Shown piece after piece: positions 26,536 to 35,026 of a stretch of 64,000 nt of DNA. Positions within the stretch are counted from its first letter, which is position 1; each line of letters starts with the position of its first letter. The notes under the pieces were generated by a model, which saw only the letters and a list, made by a program, of their open reading frames with translations, did no database searches and was not told where the DNA came from. Made by a program: the position numbers and the translations under genes. The DNA comes from AC-32 sp963717725 (lineage in GTDB: Bacteria; Actinomycetota; Thermoleophilia; Gaiellales; Gaiellaceae): the NCBI GenBank assembly GCA_963717725.1, contig CAVQWS010000010.1, forward strand, positions 1-64,000, written 5' to 3'.

Positions 26536-28313
26536 GCGTCGCCACCGAGACGCGTCTCGACGCCGCGATCGAGGGCGCGACCGCGCGCCTGCTCGAGCTC
26601 CAGCACCCCGACGGCTACTGGGTCGGCGAGCTCGAGTCGAACGTGACCATGACGGCGCAGCATCTCTTCTGGCACCACGTCCTCGGCCTGCGCACACCCG
26701 AGCTCGACCGCAAGATCGCCAACGAGCTGCTCGCGCGCCAACGAGTCGACGGCACCTGGGCGATCTGGTTCGAAGGCCCGGGCGACCTCTCGACGACCGT
26801 CGAGGCGTACGCGGCGCTCAAGCTCGCCGGCGTCGACCCCGGCCAGCAGGCACGCGACTTCATCCGCTCGCGTGGCGGGATCGCAAAGACGCGGATCTTC
26901 ACCAAGTGCTTCCTCGCCCTGCTCGGCCAGTGGCCGTGGCAGCGGGTGACGCCGATCCCCGTCGAGCTGGTGCTGTTTCCGGCTAACGCCTATGTATCGA
27001 TCTACAACTTCTCCTGCTGGGCGCGGGGCACGTTCGTCCCGCTCGCTGCCTGCCGCGCCCTGCGGCCGGTGCGCCACGCGAACATCGACCTGCGCGAGAT
27101 CGGTGCGCGGCCCGGCAAGACCCGGGCACCGGTGCCGCCGGGCCCGCTGCGCAAAGCGGCGCTGCACGAGGCCGAGCGCTGGGTGCGAGCGCACCAGGAG
27201 GCCGACGGCTCCTGGGGCGGGATCCAGCCGCCGTGGGTCTGGTCGATCCTGATGCTGGCCGCGCTCGGCCACGGCTTCGAGGACGAGACCCTGCGTCGGG
27301 CGGTGGAGGGCTGGGAGGGGTTCACGATCGACGAGGGCGACCGGCTCCGGCCCGAGGCGTGCCAGTCACCGGTCTGGGACACCGGCCTCGCCGTGCTCGC
27401 ACTGCGCGACTCCGGCCTCGGCCCCGAGCACCCCGCGCTGGTGCGCGCCGCCGACTGGCTCTTGCAGGAGGAGGTCACGGTCACGGGCGACTGGGCCGTG
27501 CGCACGCCCGAGCTCGCGCCGGGCGGCTGGGCGTTCGAGTTCGAGAACGACCTCTACCCGGACGTGGACGACACCGCCGTGGTCGCGCTCGCCCTGCGCC
27601 GTTGCCACCGCGGCCGCGACGCCGTCGACCGCGGGCTCGCCTGGACGGCCGGGATGCAGTCGCGCAGCGGCGGCTGGGGCGCCTTCGACGTCGACAACGA
27701 GGCGTACTGGCTCTACAAGCTCCCCTTCTGCGACTTCGGCAAGGTCACCGACGAGCCGAGCGCCGACGTCACCGCGCACGCGCTCGAGGCGCTCGCCCCG
27801 GAGGCCGGCTTCGACCACGAGGTTCGCCGCGGGCTCGACTGGCTGCTTCGTGAGCAGGAGGCCGACGGCTCGTGGTTCGGCCGCTGGGGCGTCAACCACG
27901 TCTACGGCACCGGCGCCGCGCTGCCCGCGCTGGAGGCCGTAGGAATCGAGCCCGGCCACCGTGCGTTCAGGCGGGCAGTGGCATGGCTCGACTCGGTGCA
28001 GAACGAGGACGGCGGCTTCGGCGAGGACATCCGCTCCTACGCCGACCGGGCCTGGCGCGGACGCGGAACCAGCACGCCTTCCCAAACGGCATGGGCGCTA
28101 TTAGCCTACGTCGCTGCAGACGAGGCCGGCAGCCAGGCCGCCCGTCGCGCCGCCGAATGGCTATGCCGCACACAACAGGCAAACGGGGACTGGGAGGAAG
28201 CCCACTTCACGGGCACGGGCTTTCCGCTTGACTTCATGATTCGCTACCACCTCTACCGGCTGCACTTCCCCTTGCTCGCCCTCGGTCGTCTACGAGAAAG
28301 GCTCAGTCGATGA
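26532..28313 (+). CDS. shc: squalene-hopene cyclase
   Basis: A 593-residue class II triterpene cyclase converting squalene to hopene/hopanol. The catalytic acid motif DVDDTA is at about residue 343 in LYPDVDDTAVVALAL. Several QW repeats are visible: QEADGSWGGIQPPW, MQSRSGGWGAFD, QEADGSWFGRWG, VQNEDGGFGED and QQANGDWEEAHF. Length is slightly shorter than the usual 620-680 but all QW blocks are present. Monotopic membrane enzyme. GTG start overlaps hpnE and the stop overlaps hpnH. Confidence 0.95.
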   Translation: MSVATETRLDAAIEGATARLLELQHPDGYWVGELESNVTMTAQHLFWHHVLGLRTPELDRKIANELLARQRVDGTWAIWFEGPGDLSTTVEAYAALKLAGVDPGQQARDFIRSRGGIAKTRIFTKCFLALLGQWPWQRVTPIPVELVLFPANAYVSIYNFSCWARGTFVPLAACRALRPVRHANIDLREIGARPGKTRAPVPPGPLRKAALHEAERWVRAHQEADGSWGGIQPPWVWSILMLAALGHGFEDETLRRAVEGWEGFTIDEGDRLRPEACQSPVWDTGLAVLALRDSGLGPEHPALVRAADWLLQEEVTVTGDWAVRTPELAPGGWAFEFENDLYPDVDDTAVVALALRRCHRGRDAVDRGLAWTAGMQSRSGGWGAFDVDNEAYWLYKLPFCDFGKVTDEPSADVTAHALEALAPEAGFDHEVRRGLDWLLREQEADGSWFGRWGVNHVYGTGAALPALEAVGIEPGHRAFRRAVAWLDSVQNEDGGFGEDIRSYADRAWRGRGTSTPSQTAWALLAYVAADEAGSQAARRAAEWLCRTQQANGDWEEAHFTGTGFPLDFMIRYHLYRLHFPLLALGRLRERLSR

Positions 28314-29314
28314 AGTTTCCGCTCGCCCCGACCGTCCAGATCGCCAAGTACGTCGCGCAGCAGCAGCGCAAGGGCGAGCGCTATCCGCTCGTGTTGATGC
28401 TGGAGCCGACGCTCGCCTGCAACATCGCCTGCATCGGCTGCGGGAAGATCCGCGAGTACGAGTCGAACAAGGCGCGGCTGTCGGTCGAGGAGTGCATCGA
28501 CGCGGGCGTGCAGTGCCCGGCGCCGGTGGTCTCGATCTGCGGCGGCGAGCCGCTCGTCTTCAAGGGGATCGAGGACGTCGTTGATGGCTTCCTCGAGCTG
28601 AACAAGACGATTGAGCTCTGCACGAACGCGCTGCGGCTGGAGCAGTTCCTCGACGTCTTCCAGCCGAACAAGCGCCTGACGTTCGTCGTCCACCTCGACG
28701 GGATGCGCGAGATCCACGACTACATCTGCGACTACCCAGGCCTCTGGGACATCGCCGTCGACGCGATCAAGCAGGCCCGCGCGAAGGGCTTCCGCGTTAC
28801 GACGAACACGACGATCTTCAAGGAGACCGATCCGCTCGAGGTCGTCGAGATGATGGGCTACCTCACCGACGACGTCGGCATCGACGGGATGCTCGTCGCG
28901 CCCGGTTACCAGTACTCGCAGATCGACCCGGCGCTGACGATGACCCGCAACGAGCACGAGGAGAAGTTCCGCGTCATTCGCTCGGCCGCCCGCAAGGAGG
29001 GCTACCGCTGGCTGGCGAGCCCGATCTACCAGGACTTCCTCACCGGCGAGCGCAAGCTGGCCTGCGCGCCGTGGGGCTCGATCACGCGCAACCCGTACGG
29101 CTGGAAGGGCCCGTGCTACCTGCTCACCGACGGGATCTTCCCGACCTACGAGGCGCTGCTCGACGGGATCGAGTGGGAGGAGTACGGCCCGGGTAACGAC
29201 ACGCGCTGCGAGCACTGCGCGATCCACTCCGGCTTCGAGCCCTCGGCCGCCTTCGAGGCGACCGGCAGCGTCAGGGAGACCGTCCGCAGCGCGGCATGGA
29301 CGCTGACGGGGTGA
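28310..29314 (+). CDS. hpnH: adenosyl-hopene transferase HpnH (radical SAM)
   Basis: A 334-residue radical SAM enzyme. The cluster motif C-x3-C-x2-C is ACNIACIGCGKI at about residues 36-47, and VVSICGGEPLVFKG is the glycine-rich SAM site. A C-terminal C-x2-C in DTRCEHCAIHSGF is typical of HpnH. It adds 5'-deoxyadenosyl to the hopene side chain, the first step toward bacteriohopanepolyols. ATG overlaps the shc stop. High similarity to the family throughout makes this one of the safest calls. Confidence 0.95.
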   Translation: MKFPLAPTVQIAKYVAQQQRKGERYPLVLMLEPTLACNIACIGCGKIREYESNKARLSVEECIDAGVQCPAPVVSICGGEPLVFKGIEDVVDGFLELNKTIELCTNALRLEQFLDVFQPNKRLTFVVHLDGMREIHDYICDYPGLWDIAVDAIKQARAKGFRVTTNTTIFKETDPLEVVEMMGYLTDDVGIDGMLVAPGYQYSQIDPALTMTRNEHEEKFRVIRSAARKEGYRWLASPIYQDFLTGERKLACAPWGSITRNPYGWKGPCYLLTDGIFPTYEALLDGIEWEEYGPGNDTRCEHCAIHSGFEPSAAFEATGSVRETVRSAAWTLTG

Positions 29315-29883
29315 CGCTCGCCTGCGCGACAGCGGCCGAGCTGCGGGTCGCCCGCCGCTCGGGCGTGCGTTCGGCCCTGGTCGGCCTCGGCGCGCGCAAC
29401 GGCCTGCCCGAGGGTCCGCTGGTCTCGTTCGGGCTCGCGGGAGCTTTGCGGGACGGCCTCGCTCCGGGCACCGTGGTCGACGCGACGAGGGTTGTCGACA
29501 TCGAGGGCACGGTGCTCTGGGACGACGGGCCGCTCGGCGTCCCGGGCGCGGAGGCGGTGACGATCCTGGCCGCCGAGGCGATCGTCGACGACCCGGCCGA
29601 GCGGCGAGCGCTGCACGAGCGCACCGGCGCCGACGCGGCCGACCTCGAGAGTGGGCCGCTCGCGCGGAGCGGCCGCCTGCAAGGCGTGCTCCGCGCGGTC
29701 AGCGACACGCCGTCGCGCCCGCTCGACGGGATCGTCGGCGGCGTCAGGGCCGACGGCGGCTACGACTGGCCCGGCCTGGCGAAGGCGTTCGCCCGCTCGC
29801 CGCGCGGCTTCGTCCGCGCAGCCTCGGACGCGCGTCGCGCGCTCGGGCGGCTCGGCGACGCGGCCGAGGGGTGGTCGAGATAG
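29296..29883 (+). CDS. hpnG: HpnG-like nucleosidase (adenosylhopane phosphorylase family)
   Basis: A 195-residue member of the purine nucleoside phosphorylase/MTA nucleosidase superfamily. VSFGLAGALRDGLAPGTVVD is the ligand-binding glycine region, and DAADLESGPLARSGRLQGV carries the catalytic D-x-E-S pattern. HpnG releases adenine from adenosylhopane to give ribosylhopane, the step after HpnH. It overlaps hpnH by 19 bases and overlaps ispH. Somewhat short and divergent, so the call leans partly on position. Confidence 0.8.
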   Translation: MDADGVTLACATAAELRVARRSGVRSALVGLGARNGLPEGPLVSFGLAGALRDGLAPGTVVDATRVVDIEGTVLWDDGPLGVPGAEAVTILAAEAIVDDPAERRALHERTGADAADLESGPLARSGRLQGVLRAVSDTPSRPLDGIVGGVRADGGYDWPGLAKAFARSPRGFVRAASDARRALGRLGDAAEGWSR

Positions 29884-30812
29884 GCCAGGTCCTGCTCGCC
29901 GCGCCGCGCTCGTTCTGCGCCGGGGTCGACCGCGCGATCGAGATCGTCGAGATCCTGCTCGAGCAGCACGGAGCGCCGGTCTACGTCCGCCACCAGATCG
30001 TCCACAACGACCACGTCGTCAGGCGGCTCGAGGGGCTCGGCGCGGTCTTCGTCGACCACGAGAACGAGATCCCGGCCGGCGCGATCTGCGTCCTCTCCGC
30101 CCACGGCGTCGCGCCGTCGGTGCGGGCCAACTGCAAGGCGCGCGGCCTGCGCGTGGTGGACGCGGTCTGCCCGCTCGTCTCGAAGGTGCACGCCGAGGCG
30201 CGGCGCTACGCCGACAGCGGCCACCTGGTCGCGCTGGTCGGCCATGCCGACCACGTCGAGGTGATCGGCACGCGCGGCGAGCGGCCGGAGGCGACCGTCG
30301 TGGTCGAGTCGCCTGCGGACGCCGCCAAGCTCGACGCCGGCGGCAAGCCGATCGCGGTGATCACGCAGACGACGCTCTCGCTCGACGACGTCGCCGAGAC
30401 GGTCGACGCGCTGGGCGAGCGCTTCGGCGACCTCAAGCGGCCGGCCGCGGACGACATCTGCTACGCGACCCAGAACCGGCAGGACGCGGTCAAGGAGCTC
30501 GCCAAGCAGGGCGCCACGCTGATCCTCGTGATCGGCTCGGAGACGAGCTCGAACGCGCGCCGCCTGGTCGAGGTGGCCGAGCGCCACGGCGCCACCGCAC
30601 TGCTGATCGACGGCGAGAGCGGGATCGACCCCGAGCTGCTCGCCGGCCACGAGACCGTCGGCGTGACGGCCGGCGCGTCGACGCCCGAGGAGCTCGTCGC
30701 GCTCGTCCTGCGCGGGCTCGCCTCGTTCGGCTACGACGAGCTCGGCGAGGTCGAGGTGGCCAGGGAGAACGTCAGCTTTCGCCTCCCGCGGGAGGTCACC
30801 TCGCCCGCATGA
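29871..30812 (+). CDS. ispH: 4-hydroxy-3-methylbut-2-enyl diphosphate reductase
   Basis: Last enzyme of the MEP pathway, making IPP and DMAPP with a 4Fe-4S cluster. 313 residues. The three cluster cysteines are in PRSFCAGVDRAIEIV (about residue 16), VVDAVCPLVSKVHAEA (about 101) and DDICYATQNRQDAVKELA (about 200). Substrate residues are in VRHQIVHNDHVV and GSETSSNARRLVEVA. Placing ispH inside a hopanoid operon ties precursor supply to hopanoid output. GTG start overlaps the upstream gene; the stop overlaps the next ATG as ATGA. Confidence 0.96.
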   Translation: MVEIGQVLLAAPRSFCAGVDRAIEIVEILLEQHGAPVYVRHQIVHNDHVVRRLEGLGAVFVDHENEIPAGAICVLSAHGVAPSVRANCKARGLRVVDAVCPLVSKVHAEARRYADSGHLVALVGHADHVEVIGTRGERPEATVVVESPADAAKLDAGGKPIAVITQTTLSLDDVAETVDALGERFGDLKRPAADDICYATQNRQDAVKELAKQGATLILVIGSETSSNARRLVEVAERHGATALLIDGESGIDPELLAGHETVGVTAGASTPEELVALVLRGLASFGYDELGEVEVARENVSFRLPREVTSPA

Positions 30813-31195
30813 CCAGCGTCGAAGTTCCGTATTCGATCGCGTCGGCGCTGCCGTCGCTGACGGTGCTCGACATCACGAACGAGATCCGCCGCGAGCTGAA
30901 CCAGTCCGGCCACGACAGCGGGATCGCGTACGTCTCGCCGCTCGACGAGGTCGCGCTGGTGCGCGTGCAGGAGCGGGAGTCCGGCTTCTTCGCCGACCTC
31001 GAGGAGCTGCTCGCGCGGCTCGTGCCCCAGGAGGAGCGCGAGCGGGAGCGCCTGCTCTGCATGCTGCTCGGCCCGCGCGGCGAGCAGATCCCGTTCGCCG
31101 GCGGCGACCTCTGTCTCGGCCAGTGGCAGCGGATCCTGCTGCTCGGCTTCGACCGCCCCTCCGAGCCGCGCTGGAACCTGACGCTGCTCGGCTGA
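30809..31195 (+). CDS. YjbQ/UPF0047 family protein
   Basis: A 128-residue single-domain protein of the UPF0047 (YjbQ, PF01894) family. DITNEIRRELNQSGHDSGIA is the N-terminal core and LCLGQWQRILLLGFDRP the C-terminal signature G-x-W-Q. The usual catalytic-looking histidines are partly replaced. Some members have weak thiamine-phosphate synthase activity; the physiological role is unsettled. ATGA overlap with ispH makes it the eighth gene of the hopanoid operon. Confidence 0.8.
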   Translation: MTSVEVPYSIASALPSLTVLDITNEIRRELNQSGHDSGIAYVSPLDEVALVRVQERESGFFADLEELLARLVPQEERERERLLCMLLGPRGEQIPFAGGDLCLGQWQRILLLGFDRPSEPRWNLTLLG

Positions 31196-31252
31196 GCCCC
31201 AGTAACAGACTGTTAATTGAATTCCACGCCGCCCATAGGGCACACTGACGTC

Positions 31253-31915
31253 ATGCAGCGTGCCCGGCGGCACCAGCGCTTTTCGGCCGGACTGGCCTTC
31301 GCGCTGCTCGCGCTGATCGCGGAGCTGACGGGGCGCAGCCTCACGCACCGGCTGAACGTCGGGCAGCACGTCCGCTCCTCGGCCTATTCGGGCGCGGAGT
31401 ACTACCCGTTCCTGCTGGCCGCGGTCAAGCTCGGCGTCGCGCTGCTGCTCGCGCGCCTGGCCTGGCGCTTCGTCCGCGCGCACACGGCCGCGCGGGCGGG
31501 ACGGCGCGTGCTCGCGGCCGTCGGCAAGGATGCGGCGCCGCTGCCGCGCCTGCGGCTCGACCTCTCGCCGCGACTCTGGGCGCTTGCGTTCCTCACCACC
31601 TCGATCATCTATCTCTTCCAGGCCGACGCCGAGCAGGCCGCCTCCGGGCGCTGGCCGCTGTTCGCGCCCTGGCTCCACACTTCGGCGCTGCCGGTCTTCG
31701 CCGTGCTGGCAGTGCTCGTCGCGCTCGCCTGGAGCGCGGTCGCCTCCTGGCTGCGCGAGTACGAGCGCTACGCCGAGGACACCTGCGCCCGCGCAGACAG
31801 GATCGGCTGCCGGGCCGAGCCGCCGCGCGTCGCGCACGCGCGCACGACTGCCTCCGCCCCGCGAGAACTGTTCGGCCTCGCCTTCGAGAGCCGTCCGCCG
31901 CCCCTCCCCGCGTAG
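31253..31915 (+). CDS. integral membrane protein, copper-region cluster
   Basis: A 220-residue protein from ATG 31253 with four hydrophobic segments: LAFALLALIAELTG, FLLAAVKLGVALLLARLAW, LWALAFLTTSIIYLFQA and LPVFAVLAVLVALAWSAVAS. The C-terminal 50 residues are Arg/Pro/Ala-rich. No family recognised. It precedes two more membrane genes and a CopC-CopD fusion on the same strand, so a role around copper or redox proteins of the membrane is possible. An upstream in-frame start at 31217 is less likely. Confidence 0.6.
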   Translation: MQRARRHQRFSAGLAFALLALIAELTGRSLTHRLNVGQHVRSSAYSGAEYYPFLLAAVKLGVALLLARLAWRFVRAHTAARAGRRVLAAVGKDAAPLPRLRLDLSPRLWALAFLTTSIIYLFQADAEQAASGRWPLFAPWLHTSALPVFAVLAVLVALAWSAVASWLREYERYAEDTCARADRIGCRAEPPRVAHARTTASAPRELFGLAFESRPPPLPA

Positions 31916-31972
31916 CCCGCGGACATCGCCCAGAGCCCGCGGGACCCTGTCGTCCCGACCTGGGGAGGTGGA

Positions 31973-32248
31973 ATGAGCACACAACTCATCTCGGAGCGAG
32001 CACTTGCCCGTTCCCGCTCGGCCAGAGCCCGGCTCGTCGCCGTGCTCGGGCCGCTGACCATGCTCGGCGGCGTCGCGTGGGGCTTCCTGCAGCCCTACCG
32101 GCTGACGGTGCTGCATCCGCACGGGCAGGGCTTCTGGTGGCTGCTCGTCGAGCCGCCGCTACTCGCCGTCGGCGTGGGGATCGTGTTCGCGTTGTTGATC
32201 GCACCCGGCCTGATCGAGGACCTGGAGGACGATGCAGCCGCCGGCTGA
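31973..32248 (+). CDS. small membrane protein, copper-region cluster
   Basis: A 91-residue protein with two membrane helices (LVAVLGPLTMLGGVAWGFLQ and LLAVGVGIVFALLIAPGLI) joined by a short loop containing HPHGQGFWWLLVEPP. ATG 31973 has a good GGGGAGGTGG ribosome site. It overlaps the next gene by 17 bases, indicating co-expression. No family recognised. Confidence 0.65.
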   Translation: MSTQLISERALARSRSARARLVAVLGPLTMLGGVAWGFLQPYRLTVLHPHGQGFWWLLVEPPLLAVGVGIVFALLIAPGLIEDLEDDAAAG

Positions 32249-32816
32249 GCACGTCCACTGGCTGTTCGCGACCGGCTTCCTGCTGCTCGCGCTCTGCCTG
32301 CTCGCGCGGGCGGTCGTCGGCGACGATGTCTGGAGCCGCCGGGCCTGGCGCGCCTACCTCTGGCCCAGCCTGCTCTTCGGCCTCGGCGTACTGATGTGGC
32401 CGGTGATGGTGCTATTCACCAACTCGACGATCCACATGGTCGCCCACGGCGCCTGGGCCCAGACGATGATGCTCGCCGGCGCGGCGGAGCTCGGCCTCGT
32501 GCGCGGGAAGCTGCACGCCCGCGCCTGGCGCCTGTGTCTGCCGCTCGCGCTCGCCGTGTCCGGCGCGGCGATCCTGGTGCACGAGCAGAACGGCTGGTAC
32601 TTCGCGCGCGCCGCTTTCCTGCACCACGCGCTCGGCTGGACGGCGCTGATCGGCGCGCTCTTCCCGCTACTGATCGTCTTCCGGCCGCAGGCGCGAGTCT
32701 GGGGCGCCGGTCTCGCGCTGACGTTCGTCGTCGTCTCGGTGCTGCTCTACTCCGACCGCGACGTGGCGCCCGTCTTCGGGCACCTTTCGCCGCTCGCCGG
32801 GGAGCCGCACCGGTGA
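32232..32816 (+). CDS. histidine-containing polytopic membrane protein next to copCD
   Basis: A 194-residue membrane protein with five to six helices. His and Met residues recur within or near membrane segments: EHVHWLFATGF, FTNSTIHMVAHGAWAQTMM and RAAFLHHALGWTALIG. Such placement is common in copper- or heme-binding membrane proteins. The stop overlaps the GTG of the CopC-CopD fusion, so it is probably part of the same membrane system. Family not certain. Confidence 0.6.
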   Translation: MQPPAEHVHWLFATGFLLLALCLLARAVVGDDVWSRRAWRAYLWPSLLFGLGVLMWPVMVLFTNSTIHMVAHGAWAQTMMLAGAAELGLVRGKLHARAWRLCLPLALAVSGAAILVHEQNGWYFARAAFLHHALGWTALIGALFPLLIVFRPQARVWGAGLALTFVVVSVLLYSDRDVAPVFGHLSPLAGEPHR

Positions 32817-34111
32817 GGAAGCTGCTCGCCGTGGCCCTGCTCGCGCTGGCGCTGCCGGCCGCGGCCTCGGCGCACGCAACGCTGGTGAAGACGGCGCCCG
32901 CCTACGGGAAGCGCATCGAGCGCTCTCCCGCGTTCGTGCGCCTGTACTTCGACCAGAGCGTCGACGTGCTGCCGAACGCGATCCGGGTCTACGACGTGAG
33001 GGGCCGGTTGCTCTCGGGCCAGACGCTCGCGAGCGCGGACAAGCGGACGATTGACGCGCCGGTTTCGCGCCTGCCGCGCGGCGGCTACACGGTGCGCTGG
33101 CGCGCGGTCTCCGCGGACGGGCACGTCGTCTCGGGCGTCTTCACCTTCGGCGTCCGCATGCGCGCGCCGCCGGCGACCGAGGCCTTCGGCGCCGGTGGGC
33201 CGACGACGACCGAGCACCTCGTCCGCTGGCTCTACTTCGTGGCGATCTCGCTGCTCGCAGGCGGGCTCGGCTTCCGGCTGCTGATCGTGCGCGGGCCGCT
33301 TGGCGAGGCGGCGCAGCGGCGCTTCTACCAGTTGCTCGGCGTCGGCGTGATCGGCGCGCTCGAGGTCGGGATCGTCGCCTTCCTGCTGCGGGCCGAGGAC
33401 GCGCTCCAGCTCCCCTTCGTGAACTTCCTCTACGGCGACCTCTCGCCCCTCGCCAAGACACGCTTCGGCTACGCGTTCGTCGCGATGACGCTCGGCTATG
33501 CGCTCGTCGCGGCGCTCGTCTTCCTGGCCTGGCTGAGCGAGCGCGAGCTGCTGCTCTGGCCGGCCTTCCTGCTCGCGCTGGGGTTCGCGTCGGGCCTTTC
33601 GCTGTCCGGCCACTCGGCCGCTGACGCCGGCTCGTCGTCGCTCTCCGAGCTCGCGGACTGGCTGCACCTCTCGGCGGCCGCGCTCTGGGTGGGCGGGCTC
33701 GTGCAGCTCGCGTTCGTGATCTGGCCGCTCGAGCCGGGGCTGCGTCGCCGCGCCTTCCTGCGCTTCTCGCGCCTGGCGACCGTCCTGATCGTCGTGCTGC
33801 TCGGGGCCGGGACGTACCTGAGCGTCCTGCGGCTGCCGCACCTCGCCGATCTCTGGAACGAGCGCTATGGACAGGTGCTGCTGGTGAAACTCGGGCTCGT
33901 CTCGCTCGCGCTGGCGTGGGGCGCGGCCCACCACTTCCTCGTGCGTCCGAAGTTGGAGCGGGGCGCTCCGCTCTTCGCCGGCCTGCCGCGCAGCCTGATG
34001 GGCGAGAGCGCGGTCGGGATGGCGATCCTGCTCGCGGCAGCGGTGCTCGTCGACTCGAAGCCGCCGCCGCAGCCGGTCCAGCCGTTAAATGCGGCGGTTC
34101 AGCAGCGCTAG
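32813..34111 (+). CDS. CopC-CopD fusion copper resistance protein
   Basis: A 432-residue fusion. Signal peptide KLLAVALLALALPAAASA is followed at once by His (HATLVKTAPAYGKRIERSP), the mature N-terminal histidine that binds Cu(II) in CopC. CopC continues through RLYFDQSVDVLPNAIRVYD to SADGHVVSGVFTFGV (about residue 112). Then comes an eight-helix CopD domain, with LSLSGHSAAD and DWLHLSAAALWVGGLVQLAF. Such fusions (YcnJ-type) move copper across the membrane. GTG start overlaps the previous gene. The 3' end overlaps the convergent transglycosylase gene by 27 bases. Confidence 0.9.
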   Translation: MRKLLAVALLALALPAAASAHATLVKTAPAYGKRIERSPAFVRLYFDQSVDVLPNAIRVYDVRGRLLSGQTLASADKRTIDAPVSRLPRGGYTVRWRAVSADGHVVSGVFTFGVRMRAPPATEAFGAGGPTTTEHLVRWLYFVAISLLAGGLGFRLLIVRGPLGEAAQRRFYQLLGVGVIGALEVGIVAFLLRAEDALQLPFVNFLYGDLSPLAKTRFGYAFVAMTLGYALVAALVFLAWLSERELLLWPAFLLALGFASGLSLSGHSAADAGSSSLSELADWLHLSAAALWVGGLVQLAFVIWPLEPGLRRRAFLRFSRLATVLIVVLLGAGTYLSVLRLPHLADLWNERYGQVLLVKLGLVSLALAWGAAHHFLVRPKLERGAPLFAGLPRSLMGESAVGMAILLAAAVLVDSKPPPQPVQPLNAAVQQR

Positions 34112-34984
34112 GACGTTCCGGACGAACAGCCGCGTCTCGGCGAATTGGCCGTGATTGCGCAGCGAGTGCGGTCCCTGGTACCAGGCGGCCAGCGCGAGCG
34201 TCCTGTTCCCGTGGAACTCCCGCAGCAGGTGGTGCAGGAAGGCGACGCCGATGCGGATGTTCCCGGACGTCGATCTCGGCACCTTGACGCCGATCAGCAC
34301 GGACTGGACGTACGAGCGCGTGCTCGGTAGCACCTGCAGCACGCCACGGGCGCCGGCCGAGGAGACGAGCCCCTGCTGGAAGCCCGACTCCATCCATGCG
34401 AGCGCGCGGACGAGCGCCGGGTCGAGCCGGTAAGCGATCGCCCAGTTGGTCAGCATCGTGCGCACGCTCGGCGACGGGGCCGGAGCGGGGCGGACTGGCC
34501 GCACGCCGGGGGTGCCGCGGCCGAGCGTTCTCAGCGTGACCGGCCCGGCGATGCCGTCGACGGCAAGCCGCCTCGCGCGCTGGTAGCGGCGCAGCGCGCG
34601 CTCGGTGACGCGGTCGAAGAAGCCGTAGACGGGCACGAGCTCGCCGCGCCGCGCCAGCATGAACTGCAGCACCGAGACGTCCCAGCCGAACAGCCCGCGG
34701 CGCAATGTGCGTCGGCCGAAGACCGGCGCCCCGAGCGGCCCGAGCGCGCGGCGGGTGGCTGGCCCGGCACGGCCGTCCGCGACGAGCCCGGCGCGCCGCT
34801 GGAACGCCTTCGTCGCGCCAACCGTCTTGGGCCCCGCGACCGCGTCGACCGGGCCGTTGTAGAGCCCGTATGCGCGCAGGGCGACCTGGAGACCCGCGAT
34901 CTGCGGGTTCCCGGCGTGCGCGACTGCTGCCAGCGTGAGCCCTGCCAGCAAGGCCGCGCCGATTGCGGCGAATCTGCCGGCCAC
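34085..34984 (-). CDS. secreted lytic transglycosylase with two peptidoglycan-binding domains
   Basis: A 299-residue exported protein. GTG 34984 gives a signal peptide (RFAAIGAALLAGLTLAAVAHA). Two PG_binding_1 repeats follow: IAGLQVALRAYGLYNGPVDA...TKAFQRRAGLVADG and VSVLQFMLARRGELVPVYGF...LRRYQRARRLAVDG. Then a Pro-rich linker and a soluble lytic transglycosylase domain with the catalytic glutamate in LAWMESGFQQGLVSSAGARG and LQVLPSTRSYV. It cleaves peptidoglycan outside the cell. Divergent from the epimerase at 35027 with 42 bases between. Confidence 0.85.
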   Translation of the reverse strand: MAGRFAAIGAALLAGLTLAAVAHAGNPQIAGLQVALRAYGLYNGPVDAVAGPKTVGATKAFQRRAGLVADGRAGPATRRALGPLGAPVFGRRTLRRGLFGWDVSVLQFMLARRGELVPVYGFFDRVTERALRRYQRARRLAVDGIAGPVTLRTLGRGTPGVRPVRPAPAPSPSVRTMLTNWAIAYRLDPALVRALAWMESGFQQGLVSSAGARGVLQVLPSTRSYVQSVLIGVKVPRSTSGNIRIGVAFLHHLLREFHGNRTLALAAWYQGPHSLRNHGQFAETRLFVRNVLALLNRRI

Positions 34985-35011
34985 GAGCGGACCGGGTTCG
35001 TGCCGCGCACG

Positions 35012-35017
35012 TAGAGT
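35012..35017 (+). promoter_or_regulatory. -10 element TAGAGT for the epimerase at 35027
   Basis: TAGAGT lies nine bases before ATG 35027, in the expected range for a leaderless or near-leaderless transcript. No Shine-Dalgarno is seen. Confidence 0.35.
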
Positions 35018-35026
35018 CCTGCCGCG

